Source of the DNA: CAYLLE01 sp964384485
Lineage (GTDB): Bacteria > Spirochaetota > Spirochaetia > CAYLLE01
Direction of reading: 5' to 3'
DNA: 64,000 nt
NCBI GenBank assembly: GCA_964384485.1
Contig: CAYLLE010000002.1
Coordinates: 1 to 64,000 of the forward strand
Shown piece after piece: positions 52,029 through 61,719 of this stretch. Each line of letters opens with the position of its first letter. Positions within the stretch are counted from its first letter, which is position 1. The notes beneath the pieces are model-generated. The model saw only the letters and a list, made by a program, of their open reading frames with translations, searched no databases and had not been told where the DNA came from. The translations under genes and the position numbers were made by a program.

Positions 52029-53576
52029 TTACCGGAAGGTGCCGGGCTCTATGGAGTGCTTCTTGATTCTGAGCCCCATTATCCGTTCCGTGATTCCCAG
52101 GAGACGGGCGGCTTTGGCCATGTTTCCCTTTGTCGATTTGAGAGAATCCAGAATCAGGCTCCTCTCCAGGTTTTCCAGAGTCTCCGACAGGGTCCCGTGA
52201 AGCTGGGTATCCGTCGATTCAGCGGATTGGAGGCTGGGCGGAAGGTGATGGGAATGGATCACGTCATCCACACTCAAAAGGATTGCCCGTTCGATACAGT
52301 TCTCCAGTTCCCGCACATTGCCCGGCCAATGATAATTCATGAGCAGATCGATCGCGGGCGTAGAAATCCTTTTTACCGTACGGCTGTTCTGTCTGTTGTA
52401 CTTTTCAATAAAATGATCAGCCAGCAGAAGGATGTCGCTTTTTCGGTCACGGAGCGGAGGAATATGGATCGGAAAAACATTGAGCCGGTAGTATAGGTCT
52501 TCACGGAAAAGGTTTTTCCCCATCAGCTCTTCCAGGTTGCGGTTGGTTGCGGTGATAATCCGGACATTGCTTCGAATCGTCCGGTTTCCGCCGACCCGTT
52601 CGAACTCCTTCTCCTGAAGCACCCTGAGCAGTTTTATCTGGGTCGCCGCGGATAAATCACCGATTTCATCCAGAAAGACGGTACCCCCGTTTGCCAGTTC
52701 GAACCGCCCTTTCCGTTCCGCAACGGCGCCGGTAAAGGCTCCCCGTTCGTGTCCGAACAGTTCGCTTTCGATAACCGTCTCCGGCAGGGCGGCGCAGTTC
52801 ACCTTGATGATCGGCTTATCCGCTCTTCCACTGTTGTAATGGATGGCATGGGCAACGAGTTCCTTTCCGGTGCCGCTCTCTCCCCGGATTAAAACGGTGG
52901 TTTCGCTCCGTGAAACCTGGGCGATCATATCGAACACATTCTGCATGGTTGCGGAGTTTCCAATGATATTGGAAGGTCTGAATCTGTCTTGAAGCTGGGC
53001 CTGGAGCCGGGTATTTTCCTCCATCAGCCGTTTCCGTTCCTCCATGACGTTTTGTCTGATTTTTACCGCCTGAGCAATCATGGAGGCAATGATGGAAAGG
53101 AGGCGCATGACCTGGTCAAGGTTCACGGCAGAAGAAAGGGCGTCAACACTGAGGGCGCCGATTGTATTATTTCCCATTTTGATGGGGACGCAGACGAAGG
53201 AAATATCCTTTTTCCGCTGACCTTTTCTGGCTCCAGTGCGGTTGAGAAATTCCGGCGCGTCTGAAATCCTGGGGATTACCATGGCTTGTCCGCTCTGGAC
53301 AACCTTTCCGGTAATCCCTTCCCCGAGACGGTATTTTCCTTTTTCCTTTTGACTCACGGATAGACCGAAGGCGGCTTCGATAAAAATTTCGTCTGTCTGA
53401 CGGTTAAGCAGGGTGATGGTAGAGCGCTGAAGACCGAAATGTTCAGCGATTGCTTTTAGGACAGGATGAACAACCTGTTTTAAATCCATGCTCTGATCAA
53501 GGATTTGGCTGATTTCAAAGAGAAGCGAAAGCTCTCCGACGTCCTTGCCGTTGTAGGTGTTGGGTTGGGAACTCAT
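52029..53576 (-). CDS. NifA-like sigma-54 activator (GAF, AAA+, Fis-type HTH)
   Basis: 515 aa. GAF sensor (about 25-175), AAA+ ATPase (about 200-430) with Walker A GESGTGKE (232-239) and the sigma-54 contact GAFTGA (279-284), C-terminal Fis-type HTH (about 465-515). A bacterial enhancer-binding protein resembling NifA. No nif genes are in the window; the target here is most likely amt-glnK. Its ATG is 7 nt from a palindrome of the same type as the array, so it may control its own expression. NifA proteins of nitrogen fixers often have a Cys linker between AAA+ and HTH, not seen here. Confidence 0.88.
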   Translation of the reverse strand: MSSQPNTYNGKDVGELSLLFEISQILDQSMDLKQVVHPVLKAIAEHFGLQRSTITLLNRQTDEIFIEAAFGLSVSQKEKGKYRLGEGITGKVVQSGQAMVIPRISDAPEFLNRTGARKGQRKKDISFVCVPIKMGNNTIGALSVDALSSAVNLDQVMRLLSIIASMIAQAVKIRQNVMEERKRLMEENTRLQAQLQDRFRPSNIIGNSATMQNVFDMIAQVSRSETTVLIRGESGTGKELVAHAIHYNSGRADKPIIKVNCAALPETVIESELFGHERGAFTGAVAERKGRFELANGGTVFLDEIGDLSAATQIKLLRVLQEKEFERVGGNRTIRSNVRIITATNRNLEELMGKNLFREDLYYRLNVFPIHIPPLRDRKSDILLLADHFIEKYNRQNSRTVKRISTPAIDLLMNYHWPGNVRELENCIERAILLSVDDVIHSHHLPPSLQSAESTDTQLHGTLSETLENLERSLILDSLKSTKGNMAKAARLLGITERIMGLRIKKHSIEPGTFR

Positions 53577-53582
53577 TATCTT

Positions 53583-53604
53583 TATCCTACGATATTGTAG
53601 GATA
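53583..53604. promoter_or_regulatory. Palindrome over the ribosome-binding site of the NifA-like gene
   Basis: TATCCTAC-GATATT-GTAGGATA, perfect 8-bp arms, ending 7 nt before the ATG at 53576. The AGGA that serves as ribosome-binding site is in one arm, so the element could act as DNA operator or as an RNA hairpin hiding the site. It fits the CTAC-N6-GTAG pattern at 51854-51928. Confidence 0.7.
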
Positions 53605-53630
53605 ACTTACAACCGGACATGAACGGAAGC

Positions 53631-53690
53631 AGCAATTTCCGGTGATCACATTCGCATTAAAATTTATAAATTGTTTTATTAAAAGCAATT
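53631..53690. repeat. 60-bp intergenic repeat, copy 2
   Basis: About 56 of 60 positions match the copy at 12034-12093, including TGATCACATTCGCAT. It follows directly on the stop codon of the minus-strand pyk gene. AGCAATT flanks the element at both ends here too. Confidence 0.8.
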
Positions 53691-55458
53691 ACAACTCTAC
53701 ATACCCCTCGTAGATAATTTTTTCCTGCCCGTCCAGACTCACAAGAAGGTTTTCTTCAAGGGCATCGTAGGCTCCCGACGCTTCGGCGAGTACGACAATA
53801 TCCGCATTAAGCTTCTGAATGTCGTCATCAGACATTTCCGAGCTTCCCTCGATGATGATGCCGGCGAGCTGCGGGATTACGGGACGGTAATTCCGTTTCA
53901 GCGTTTTTACCAGAAGCACAGGATCCTGGTATGCCCCTATTTCCCGCTGAACCTCTTCTACTGACTCCGCTTTAAGAATTCTACCGGAAATTCTGTTCCC
54001 GAATGCCGTGTGTCCTCTGCTCAAAATGTTTCCTAAAAAATGGACCTTGATGGTGTTCAGCATGATAGGGGAGTTGACCGGAATTCCCGCCGCGGTTACC
54101 ACCCGGTCCAGTTTTCTGATGTATCCGCCGTTGAAAGCCGCCTTCAGGGCATTGTGAATCATATCATCGGAGTCCTGCACCTGGTCAGCCTCCAGGGGAA
54201 AGATTCCCCAGTTAAGGAGGAGCTGACGGCGCACCACCGGCGACGGACTTACCGCCAAAATTATCTGTTCCGGCCGGAAGGAGCTGATTATACTCGGGCT
54301 GTTCCCGCGGATACTCGGCGTGATGATTGCCCGGGCACCGACTTCGGTTGCCACCAGGTAGGCCGCTTTCGCCACGGCCAGACCGATATCGTCTGAGTCA
54401 CCGTGGAAGGTAAAGAAACTCTCCATCTTTTTAATGTATTCATCGGAATTCTCCACGGTACGGGCGATTTTATCCATCATTTCCACCGCCTGGTACGGAA
54501 ATTTCCCCGTAGCGGTCTCACCGGAAAGCATTACCGCGTCTGTGCCGTCGAAAATCGCGTTGGCCACATCGGTTAATTCCGCCCTGGTAGGTTTCGGATT
54601 CTCGATCATGGAGTCCAGCATTTGAGTCGCGGTTATCACCGGTTTTCTTGACCGGTTGCAGCTTTTAATAATCATCTTCTGGGCCAGAGGAATTTTTTCG
54701 GTATCGAGCTGCACGCCCAAATCCCCGCGGGCCACCATGATTCCGTCGGCGGTGCGGATTATTTCATCAACATTATCTATACCTTCCTGATTTTCTATCT
54801 TGGCGATTACCTTTACTTTGCTTCCCAGCTCTTCCGCGATAGTTTTAATCTCGATAACGTCATCAGCCCGTCGGATAAAAGAAGCTGATATAAAATCCAC
54901 CCCCTGTTCAATTCCGAACTGAATATCTTTCCGGTCTTTTTCCGTGACCGTGGGAAGATCCACGTGAATTCCAGGAACATTAACGTTCTTTCTGCTGCCG
55001 ATGGAGCCTCCGTTGGTGATTTTGCACTGGATATCGTCTCCGGATACCGACTCCACCTCCAGGTTGATTATTCCATCGGCAATAAAAATATGACTCCCCT
55101 TGGAGACCTGTTCCGGCAGCTTTCTGTACGATACGGAGAGTTCCTTCTCCGTTCCTTCCACTTCCCGGATAGTAAGGGTGATCATTTTCCCCTGTTCAAG
55201 ATTTATCTTTCCGCCGCCTTTAACCATTCCGGTCCTGATCTCAGGACCTTTCGTGTCAAGCATGATTGCCGCGGGAATCCCGGTTTCCTCCGATGCTTTC
55301 CGGAGATTTGCCATGAGATTTCCATGATACTCGTGGGTACCATGAGAGAAGTTAAAACGTGCTATATTCAATCCGGCCTTAAGGAGCTTAGTTATAGCTT
55401 CTTTAGACTCGGTGGCAGGTCCTAGCGTGGCAACAATTTTTGTTTTCCGCAGATTCAT
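53689..55458 (-). CDS. pyk: Pyruvate kinase with C-terminal mobile domain
   Basis: 589 aa. Makes ATP from phosphoenolpyruvate. Barrel and B-domain as usual (MLDTKGPEIRTGMV, KIENQEGIDNVDEI, GDLGVQL), regulatory C-domain to about 470, then an extra domain of about 110 residues (FGNRISGRILKAES through IIIEGSSE) like the PEP-utilising mobile domain on some Bacillaceae enzymes. ATG at 55458 fits GGAGG 9 nt upstream; the ATG three codons earlier overlaps that site. The mobile-domain histidine is absent. Confidence 0.93.
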   Translation of the reverse strand: MNLRKTKIVATLGPATESKEAITKLLKAGLNIARFNFSHGTHEYHGNLMANLRKASEETGIPAAIMLDTKGPEIRTGMVKGGGKINLEQGKMITLTIREVEGTEKELSVSYRKLPEQVSKGSHIFIADGIINLEVESVSGDDIQCKITNGGSIGSRKNVNVPGIHVDLPTVTEKDRKDIQFGIEQGVDFISASFIRRADDVIEIKTIAEELGSKVKVIAKIENQEGIDNVDEIIRTADGIMVARGDLGVQLDTEKIPLAQKMIIKSCNRSRKPVITATQMLDSMIENPKPTRAELTDVANAIFDGTDAVMLSGETATGKFPYQAVEMMDKIARTVENSDEYIKKMESFFTFHGDSDDIGLAVAKAAYLVATEVGARAIITPSIRGNSPSIISSFRPEQIILAVSPSPVVRRQLLLNWGIFPLEADQVQDSDDMIHNALKAAFNGGYIRKLDRVVTAAGIPVNSPIMLNTIKVHFLGNILSRGHTAFGNRISGRILKAESVEEVQREIGAYQDPVLLVKTLKRNYRPVIPQLAGIIIEGSSEMSDDDIQKLNADIVVLAEASGAYDALEENLLVSLDGQEKIIYEGYVEL

Positions 55459-55532
55459 ACTCCTCATCCTCCAATACTAATATAGTGATAAGCGGGACCG
55501 ATATACAAAGGAATCTGCCTCGGAAACCGCGG

Positions 55533-56168
55533 TTAGGTTTTCCGGTACAAATAGATGCAGTAGACACCGGTGAGTACTAATACGAATGGTGAAATGAAAC
55601 TCCACGGGCTTCCCGCCAGTATAAGAAAATTGTGGACGGCATGAATCGCGGTGGCGGCGCCTATGCCCCGAAGTGTTACCGGTTTTCCCTTGCAGGCTGA
55701 CAGGGAAGCGAAATAGGCGATAATAAGGGCTGTTCCCGCGTGGAGCGGGACCGAAGTAATAGCTCGCAGAAAGGTGAGACCGGATTGTAAATAGGCATAC
55801 AACCCGTTTTCAAGTACGGCAAATCCGAGTCCAGCACCCAAACCGTAGAGTACTCCTTCCCTTGTAGTAGAAAAAATTGGAGAAGGAAAAACCGAAAGCC
55901 TGAAGGCGAGGTATTTAAATAATTCTTCTATCAATGCTGAAACAATGAAAGCCCTGATCAGTATATCCGGGATTGAGTTGCCGGGAACTAAAATGGCAAG
56001 CAGAATGAACTCAGCCAATCCGGCCGGAATAACCGCGGCAAAACCTGAAACCGCGGTCCGGACAGCAATTTTCTGCCGGTCATGGTTCTCCCGAAACCCG
56101 CGGTAAACCAGGAAAAGTCCGAGAAAAGCTGTGGTGCTGGAAAAAAGAAAGGATAGTACAGCCCTCAT
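55533..56168 (-). CDS. PrsW-type intramembrane metalloprotease
   Basis: 211 aa, seven hydrophobic helices. The PrsW signatures are present: EELFKYLAFRL (EExxK), GVLYGLGAGLGFAVLEN and HAVHNF-type HxxxN region (AIHAVHNFLIL). These are proteases for anti-sigma factors or proteins of unknown target. ATG at 56168 is chosen; an upstream ATG at 56198 overlaps hisC by 23 nt and lacks a ribosome-binding site, though the true start stays uncertain. Confidence 0.78.
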   Translation of the reverse strand: MRAVLSFLFSSTTAFLGLFLVYRGFRENHDRQKIAVRTAVSGFAAVIPAGLAEFILLAILVPGNSIPDILIRAFIVSALIEELFKYLAFRLSVFPSPIFSTTREGVLYGLGAGLGFAVLENGLYAYLQSGLTFLRAITSVPLHAGTALIIAYFASLSACKGKPVTLRGIGAATAIHAVHNFLILAGSPWSFISPFVLVLTGVYCIYLYRKT

Positions 56169-56175
56169 AAAGTTT

Positions 56176-57234
56176 CTATATTGAATCCTCCAAAGCATTT
56201 ATGAATAATCGGTTCTGTTCAGGAGTACCGACAGTCAATCTGACCCATTCCGGCATGCCGAACGAATCTAAGGGCCTTACATTAATGCCCCGCTCTTCCA
56301 TTGCGCCTGCCAAATATCCCGCCCCCTGGTCGGCTCGGAAGCAGATAAAGTTACTCTGACTCCGGTAAAACCGAATTTTCAGGGATTCAAAGAAGTCGTA
56401 AAGGATTTCTTTCTGTTCCCTGTTGTTCTGAATGGTTTTCTCCCGGAACTCCCGGTCGTACAGGGCCGCCAGAGCGCCGGTTTCAGCCAGGATATTTATA
56501 TTAAAAGGCTGTTTTGTCCGGGAGACAGCGTCGATAATTTTTTCTGATGATGAAATTCCGTATCCGATCCTGAGGCCGGCTAAACCGTACAGCTTGGAAA
56601 AGGTCCGGGTCACCAGAACATTCCGATGCCGGAGCAGGTCGGGAACAGCGGGGAAATCGGGAGCGTCAGCGAAATCGGCGTACGCCTCATCGATAATTAC
56701 CAGGATATTCGGGGGAATAGAAGCGATAAACCGGTCAAACTCGTATTGATTTACGTATGTTCCGGTAGGATTATTAGGATTGCAGATAAAAATCATTCGG
56801 GTTTTTTCATCAACAGAATCGGATAAGCCTGTGAGATCGAATCGCCCGTCCCTTAACGGTACTGTCTCCATCGCTCCGCCCATCAATGTGACCGCGAAAT
56901 TGTACTGACTGAAAGTATTTTCTCCGGTAAGGGCCTTTTCTCCGGGTTCCAAAAATGCTGCCGCGGTCATCACGAAAATCTCGTCTGATCCGTTTCCCGC
57001 AATGATATTCGACGGTTTAATATCGTGAACCGCGGCCAGCTTTTCTTTTAGCCGGAGGGAATTCTTGTCCGGGTACACGGAAAGACTTGAAAGGCCTGCT
57101 TTAATCGCTTCTACCGCCTTTGGGCTGGGTCCGAAAGGATTTTCATTCGACGAAAGCTTGATGCATCCGGACTTCTTCTTGCCCGCGTGATAGGGAGGTA
57201 TGTTCATTACCGCTTTCCGTATTTGTATCTCCAT
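56176..57234 (-). CDS. hisC: Histidinol-phosphate aminotransferase
   Basis: 352 aa PLP class I/II aminotransferase. PLP lysine in RTFSKLYGLAGLRIGYG (about 206-222); NPNNPTGTYV and the Tyr in DEAYADFAD are visible. N-terminal SSNENPFGPSP is the HisC-family substrate pattern. Could act also on phenylalanine or tyrosine. It is not in a his operon here. Confidence 0.88.
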   Translation of the reverse strand: MEIQIRKAVMNIPPYHAGKKKSGCIKLSSNENPFGPSPKAVEAIKAGLSSLSVYPDKNSLRLKEKLAAVHDIKPSNIIAGNGSDEIFVMTAAAFLEPGEKALTGENTFSQYNFAVTLMGGAMETVPLRDGRFDLTGLSDSVDEKTRMIFICNPNNPTGTYVNQYEFDRFIASIPPNILVIIDEAYADFADAPDFPAVPDLLRHRNVLVTRTFSKLYGLAGLRIGYGISSSEKIIDAVSRTKQPFNINILAETGALAALYDREFREKTIQNNREQKEILYDFFESLKIRFYRSQSNFICFRADQGAGYLAGAMEERGINVRPLDSFGMPEWVRLTVGTPEQNRLFINALEDSI

Positions 57235-57499
57235 GTTTTTCCTCTGCTGCTTTATAATATAACTATACCATGTTAGATTTTTATTGACTTCCCCTATATT
57301 CCGTTTTTATTTTAATTATAGTAAAAACACTGTAATGACACGGAACGTGGACATAAATCCCGGGTATTTGTAAGTATGATAAATAATTGCTCGAATCTCT
57401 TAAGAAAATTATTGTTTACCCTGGATTATTCTTTTACTTTAAAGAAATTAACTGTGTATTGTGTCCATGATTCGAATCACTCTAAACGAGGAACAACAT

Positions 57500-60094
57500 A
57501 TGAATTATGATAAATTAACCGTAAAAGCCCAGGAGGCCATCCAGGAAGCAACCTCCCTGGTGCACAGATATGATCATTCAAACCTGGAAAAAGAACACCT
57601 CCTCCTCGCCCTGATTCAGCAGGAAGGGGGAATAATTGCCCCCCTTTTAGACCGTATCGGCGTCCCCCGGGATCAGCTCGAGAAGGACGTAGAGGAAGCG
57701 CTTAAAAACAAACCCAAAGTATACGGCGAAAACGCTCAGATGCAGCTTTCACCGGCTGTTTCCCGGCTCCTCGGCAAGGCGGAAGGAGAAGCGGCAGCCC
57801 TGAAGGACGAGTATGTAAGTACGGAGCATCTCTTTTTGGCCCTTGTTTCGGACAAAGGTCCGGTTTCGGATATGCTCGGAGCCTTCGGTATTAACCGGAA
57901 TGATGTCTTAAAAGCGATGCAGGATGTCCGGGGAAATCAGCGGGTAACCGATCAGAATCCGGAAAACAAGTACCAGTCATTGGAGCGGTTTTGCCGTGAT
58001 CTCACCGCGCTGGCCCGGCAGGAGAAGCTGGATCCGGTGATCGGCAGGGATGAGGAAATCCGCCGGGTAATGCAGGTGCTTTCCCGGAGGACAAAAAACA
58101 ATCCGGTGCTGATCGGGGAACCGGGAGTCGGGAAGACCGCCATCGTAGAGGGTCTTGCCCGGCGAATTGTCTCCGGAGACGTTCCCGATTCATTAAAAAA
58201 TAAACGGGTTCTTGCTCTTGATCTTGGAGCCCTCGTCGCGGGAACGAAATTCCGGGGCGAGTTTGAAGAACGGCTTAAAGCGGTGATCCACGAAATTACC
58301 GAATCTGAAGGGCGGATTGTGCTCTTTATCGATGAGCTTCACACGTTAGTGGGTGCCGGAGCCGCGGAAGGCTCAGTGGATGCTTCCAATCTGCTCAAGC
58401 CGGCATTAGCCCGGGGCGAGCTCAGAGCGATCGGAGCGACAACCCTGGATGAATACCGCAAGCACATCGAGAAGGATCCTGCCTTTGAACGGCGGTTTCA
58501 GACCGTGTTTACCGGAGAGCCTTCTGTTGAAAGTTCCGTGGCCATCTTACGGGGGCTAAAAGAACGGTATGAGGTACACCACGGTGTAAGAATTGCCGAC
58601 GAGGCGTTGATTGCCGCGGCCATGCTCTCGGACCGCTACATCACCAGCCGGTTTCTCCCGGACAAGGCCATCGATCTTGTGGACGAGGCTGCAAGCAGGC
58701 TTAAGATGGAAATCGAGAGCCAGCCGATTGAACTGGATCAGCTTGAACGGCGGATACTTCAGCTCAATATTGAAAAACAGGCCCTGTCCAATGAAAAGGA
58801 CGATGCTTCCAGGGAACGGCTCGGGAAAATCGAATCCGAACTCTCGGAACTTGAAGAAAAACGGGGTGCCATGCGGATGCAGTGGCAGAACGAGAAACAG
58901 ATTATCGACCGGATCCGTGACCTTAAGCAGAATATTGAGAACCTTAATACCGATGAGATCAGATATGAGCGGGAAGGAAACCTGCACAAGGCGGCTGAAA
59001 TAAAGCACGGCCGGATTCCCGTCGCGGAGGCCGAACTCAAGGAAGAATCGGAAAAACTGAAACAGCTGCAGGGGGAACGGCAGCTTCTCCGGGAAGAGGT
59101 GAGTGAGGAAGACATCGCCCAGGTCGTTTCCACCTGGACAGGTATTCCGGTTTCGAAGATGCTCGCCTCGGAGATGCAGAAGCTCCTGGAACTTGAGAAG
59201 ATACTCTCCCGCAGGGTTGTCGGGCAGGAACCTGCCATAACCGCAGTTTCCGACGCCATCAGACGGAACAAGAGTGGAATCTCCGACATCAATAAACCCT
59301 TCGGTACGTTTCTGTTCCTGGGGCCGACCGGGGTAGGAAAGACCGAGTTGGCAAAAACACTGGCGGATTTCCTGTTCAACGATGAGCGGGCCCTTACCCG
59401 GATAGATATGAGCGAATACATGGAGAAGCATTCCGTCTCCAGGCTTATCGGTGCTCCTCCGGGATATGTGGGATATGATCAGGGCGGTCAGCTTACCGAG
59501 GTGGTCAGGAGGCGTCCCTATTCGGTGATCCTGTTTGACGAAATCGAAAAAGCCCATCCCGATGTGTTCAACGTGCTGCTCCAGCTTTTGGATGAAGGAA
59601 GACTCACCGACGGGCAGGGGAGGAATGTTGATTTCCGGAACGCCATCATCATCCTGACCAGCAATCTGGGGAGCGATATTATTCTTCAGGCCGAAGACCT
59701 GGATAAAATCCGGCCGCAGATCGACGGTCTCCTTAAGGCGACCTTCAAACCGGAGTTCCTCAACCGGCTTGACGAAACGATCCTGTTCAAGCGTCTTGGC
59801 GAAGACCAGATCCTGAAAATCGTGGACCTGGAGCTCCGTCAGCTGGAGGTTCGTCTGGCGGAACGGAAAATAGTGCTGGATACCGATACTGCAGCCAAAG
59901 AACTGCTGGCTCGGGAGGGCTTCGATCCGGCGTACGGTGCCCGGCCGCTGAAGCGGACTATCCAGCGGCTGGTTCAGAACCCTCTCGCAAAAAAGCTCCT
60001 CGCCGGAGAATACAAAGAGGGAGACACCATCCGTATTACCGCGGGTAAAGAGGGGCTCAGATTTCAGAAGACCAGTGAGGCCGCGGCGGTTTAA
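57500..60094 (+). CDS. clpB: ClpB disaggregase
   Basis: 864 aa. Hsp100 ATPase that rescues aggregated proteins with DnaK. N-domain (about 1-145), NBD1 with Walker A GEPGVGKT, coiled-coil middle domain (about 400-525), NBD2 with Walker A GPTGVGKTELAKT, and C-terminal domain. The pore motif GAKYRG-type stretch is seen as GTKFRGEFEERLK. ATG at 57500 is supported by GAGGAA 7 nt upstream. The 265-nt gap upstream holds TTGACT-N18-TATTTT (57283 on) as a possible promoter; no CIRCE element found. Confidence 0.95.
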   Translation: MNYDKLTVKAQEAIQEATSLVHRYDHSNLEKEHLLLALIQQEGGIIAPLLDRIGVPRDQLEKDVEEALKNKPKVYGENAQMQLSPAVSRLLGKAEGEAAALKDEYVSTEHLFLALVSDKGPVSDMLGAFGINRNDVLKAMQDVRGNQRVTDQNPENKYQSLERFCRDLTALARQEKLDPVIGRDEEIRRVMQVLSRRTKNNPVLIGEPGVGKTAIVEGLARRIVSGDVPDSLKNKRVLALDLGALVAGTKFRGEFEERLKAVIHEITESEGRIVLFIDELHTLVGAGAAEGSVDASNLLKPALARGELRAIGATTLDEYRKHIEKDPAFERRFQTVFTGEPSVESSVAILRGLKERYEVHHGVRIADEALIAAAMLSDRYITSRFLPDKAIDLVDEAASRLKMEIESQPIELDQLERRILQLNIEKQALSNEKDDASRERLGKIESELSELEEKRGAMRMQWQNEKQIIDRIRDLKQNIENLNTDEIRYEREGNLHKAAEIKHGRIPVAEAELKEESEKLKQLQGERQLLREEVSEEDIAQVVSTWTGIPVSKMLASEMQKLLELEKILSRRVVGQEPAITAVSDAIRRNKSGISDINKPFGTFLFLGPTGVGKTELAKTLADFLFNDERALTRIDMSEYMEKHSVSRLIGAPPGYVGYDQGGQLTEVVRRRPYSVILFDEIEKAHPDVFNVLLQLLDEGRLTDGQGRNVDFRNAIIILTSNLGSDIILQAEDLDKIRPQIDGLLKATFKPEFLNRLDETILFKRLGEDQILKIVDLELRQLEVRLAERKIVLDTDTAAKELLAREGFDPAYGARPLKRTIQRLVQNPLAKKLLAGEYKEGDTIRITAGKEGLRFQKTSEAAAV

Positions 60095-60096
60095 CT

Positions 60097-61719
60097 TTAG
60101 AAGGGAAACCCGTCCCTGCCTTCATCTGAAGACCCGCCGTTTTCTGAATCCGTCCGGTCTGCCTCCGGTTCTCCGGGGGCGGATTTCTCCTCTTCCGGAA
60201 CCCGTCGCGTACTGTGTACCGTTTTCCCGGTAACGTATATCGCTTTTTTCCCCTCCACCGGACACGCGTATTCGCAGTTGCCGCATCCGATACACAGGGT
60301 TACGTCGGTTTCGGGCCGGGTCAGCAGTCCTTTGTGCGGTACCATATGCACCGCGTGGGTGGGACACATTTCCGCGCAGGCCCCGCACGCAGTACCTTCG
60401 GAGAAGACAATACAACGGTCCTGGATAAACCTTACTTCCCCGATCTGAATCCGCCGCTTCTGTTCCAGGGTAACCGGCTTGATGGCACCGGTGGGGCAGA
60501 CCTGGGAACATACATTGCATTGATAATCACAGAAACCGGTCCGGTAATCCATCACCGGCTGAAAAATTCCCCGGAGACCGTATTCGGAAAGGGATGGCTG
60601 CAGAACATGGGTTGGGCAGCGGCTGACACAGAGATGACACGCAGTGCACCTTCCGGTGAACCGGTTGATTCCCCCTGAACCGGGAGGCGAGGCCGGCTCG
60701 AGAGAAGTTCCGTCAGCGGCGGTATTCCGCCGTTTTACCAGGAAGGAGACCGGAAAAGCCGAGAGAAAGGCCCCCGCCGCGGAGCTGCTTCCCATTCGTT
60801 TCAGGAAATCCCGGCGGGTTACGCCGTCGGAATTTTTATACTGTTTCCTGCGGGGAGCTCTCCGAGCCCGGGTGTATTCAAGAGCGTCTGCCGGACAGAT
60901 GGAAAGACAATCGAAACAGGCCACACAGTTTCCCTGATCGACCTTTTTCTCCTGACTGTCGATACATCCGGCTCTGCAGACGCCCTCACACTTTCCGCAC
61001 TGTATGCAGGCATCCTGATTAAGACTGATCCGGAAGCGGGAATATTTTCCCGGAAGGCTTAGCACCGTTCCGGCAGGACAAAGTGTACTGCAGAACCACC
61101 GTCCGTGTCTCACCGATATCACCGCCAAAAAAATAAGGATACCCGCCGAAATCAGCACAAGGGGAATGTTTAACGGATGGGTCCACGGCGCGGTATATAC
61201 GCCGAAGTTTTCGAGGACCCGGCTTATGCCGTGACTTCCCAACGCCGTAAGGGGCCGGCCCAGGTCGTGAATAATCCTTCCGAATAAACTGTACGGTTCC
61301 AGAAGATCGATCATAATAAAAGATCCTGCCAGGGCGGCGGTAATCAGTGCCGCCAGAATAGGAAGACGGATCCAAAGGGGGTTTTTCCGGTACCGGAAGC
61401 CTTTCCGCCCGGGTTTCCCGGCGATAAAAATAAACAGGTCCTGAAGTATTCCCAGGGGGCAGAGAACCGAACAGTACACTCTGCCGAACAGAAAAGTAAG
61501 AAGGAGGATGCCTCCCCAGGAGATGAGGAGAACTGTTCCCCCGGCCAATACTGAATTTATAAAGGCCGGAAAAAGCTGCAGGGAAAGAAGTAATTTTCTT
61601 AAAGGCGCGAATATCATTGTGCTGGCGGTAAGAACAGCCAGGAACAGTATAAAAACAACAGATCCGGTAACAATCCTGAAAATCCGGAGGGGATGGCGTC
61701 CTGGCTTAACTCCGGTCAT
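60097..61719 (-). CDS. Membrane polyferredoxin with internal twin-arginine signal (NapH-NapG-like fusion)
   Basis: 540 aa. First half: four membrane helices with CPLG and CPAG motifs of the NapH/NosR/CcoG group, and two cytoplasmic-type 4Fe-4S clusters (C238-C241-C244-C248; C265-C268-C271-C275). Residues 301-309 read TRRDFLKRM followed by a 15-20-residue hydrophobic stretch, a twin-arginine signal inside the protein. The second half (about 350-510) has four more 4Fe-4S motifs like NapG/DsrO periplasmic ferredoxins. Likely passes electrons across the membrane. It is the last gene of tatA-tatC-DUF362-polyferredoxin, with 4-nt overlap. Confidence 0.82.
   Translation of the reverse strand: MTGVKPGRHPLRIFRIVTGSVVFILFLAVLTASTMIFAPLRKLLLSLQLFPAFINSVLAGGTVLLISWGGILLLTFLFGRVYCSVLCPLGILQDLFIFIAGKPGRKGFRYRKNPLWIRLPILAALITAALAGSFIMIDLLEPYSLFGRIIHDLGRPLTALGSHGISRVLENFGVYTAPWTHPLNIPLVLISAGILIFLAVISVRHGRWFCSTLCPAGTVLSLPGKYSRFRISLNQDACIQCGKCEGVCRAGCIDSQEKKVDQGNCVACFDCLSICPADALEYTRARRAPRRKQYKNSDGVTRRDFLKRMGSSSAAGAFLSAFPVSFLVKRRNTAADGTSLEPASPPGSGGINRFTGRCTACHLCVSRCPTHVLQPSLSEYGLRGIFQPVMDYRTGFCDYQCNVCSQVCPTGAIKPVTLEQKRRIQIGEVRFIQDRCIVFSEGTACGACAEMCPTHAVHMVPHKGLLTRPETDVTLCIGCGNCEYACPVEGKKAIYVTGKTVHSTRRVPEEEKSAPGEPEADRTDSENGGSSDEGRDGFPF

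Noticed and set aside
57235..57499. CIRCE element or RpoH-type promoter before clpB
   Set aside because: No TTAGCACTC inverted repeat and no clear CTTGAA/CCCCAT pair; only a weak sigma-70-like match.
58556..59557. 333-codon minus-strand reading frame
   Set aside because: Antisense to clpB; open only because of codon usage there.
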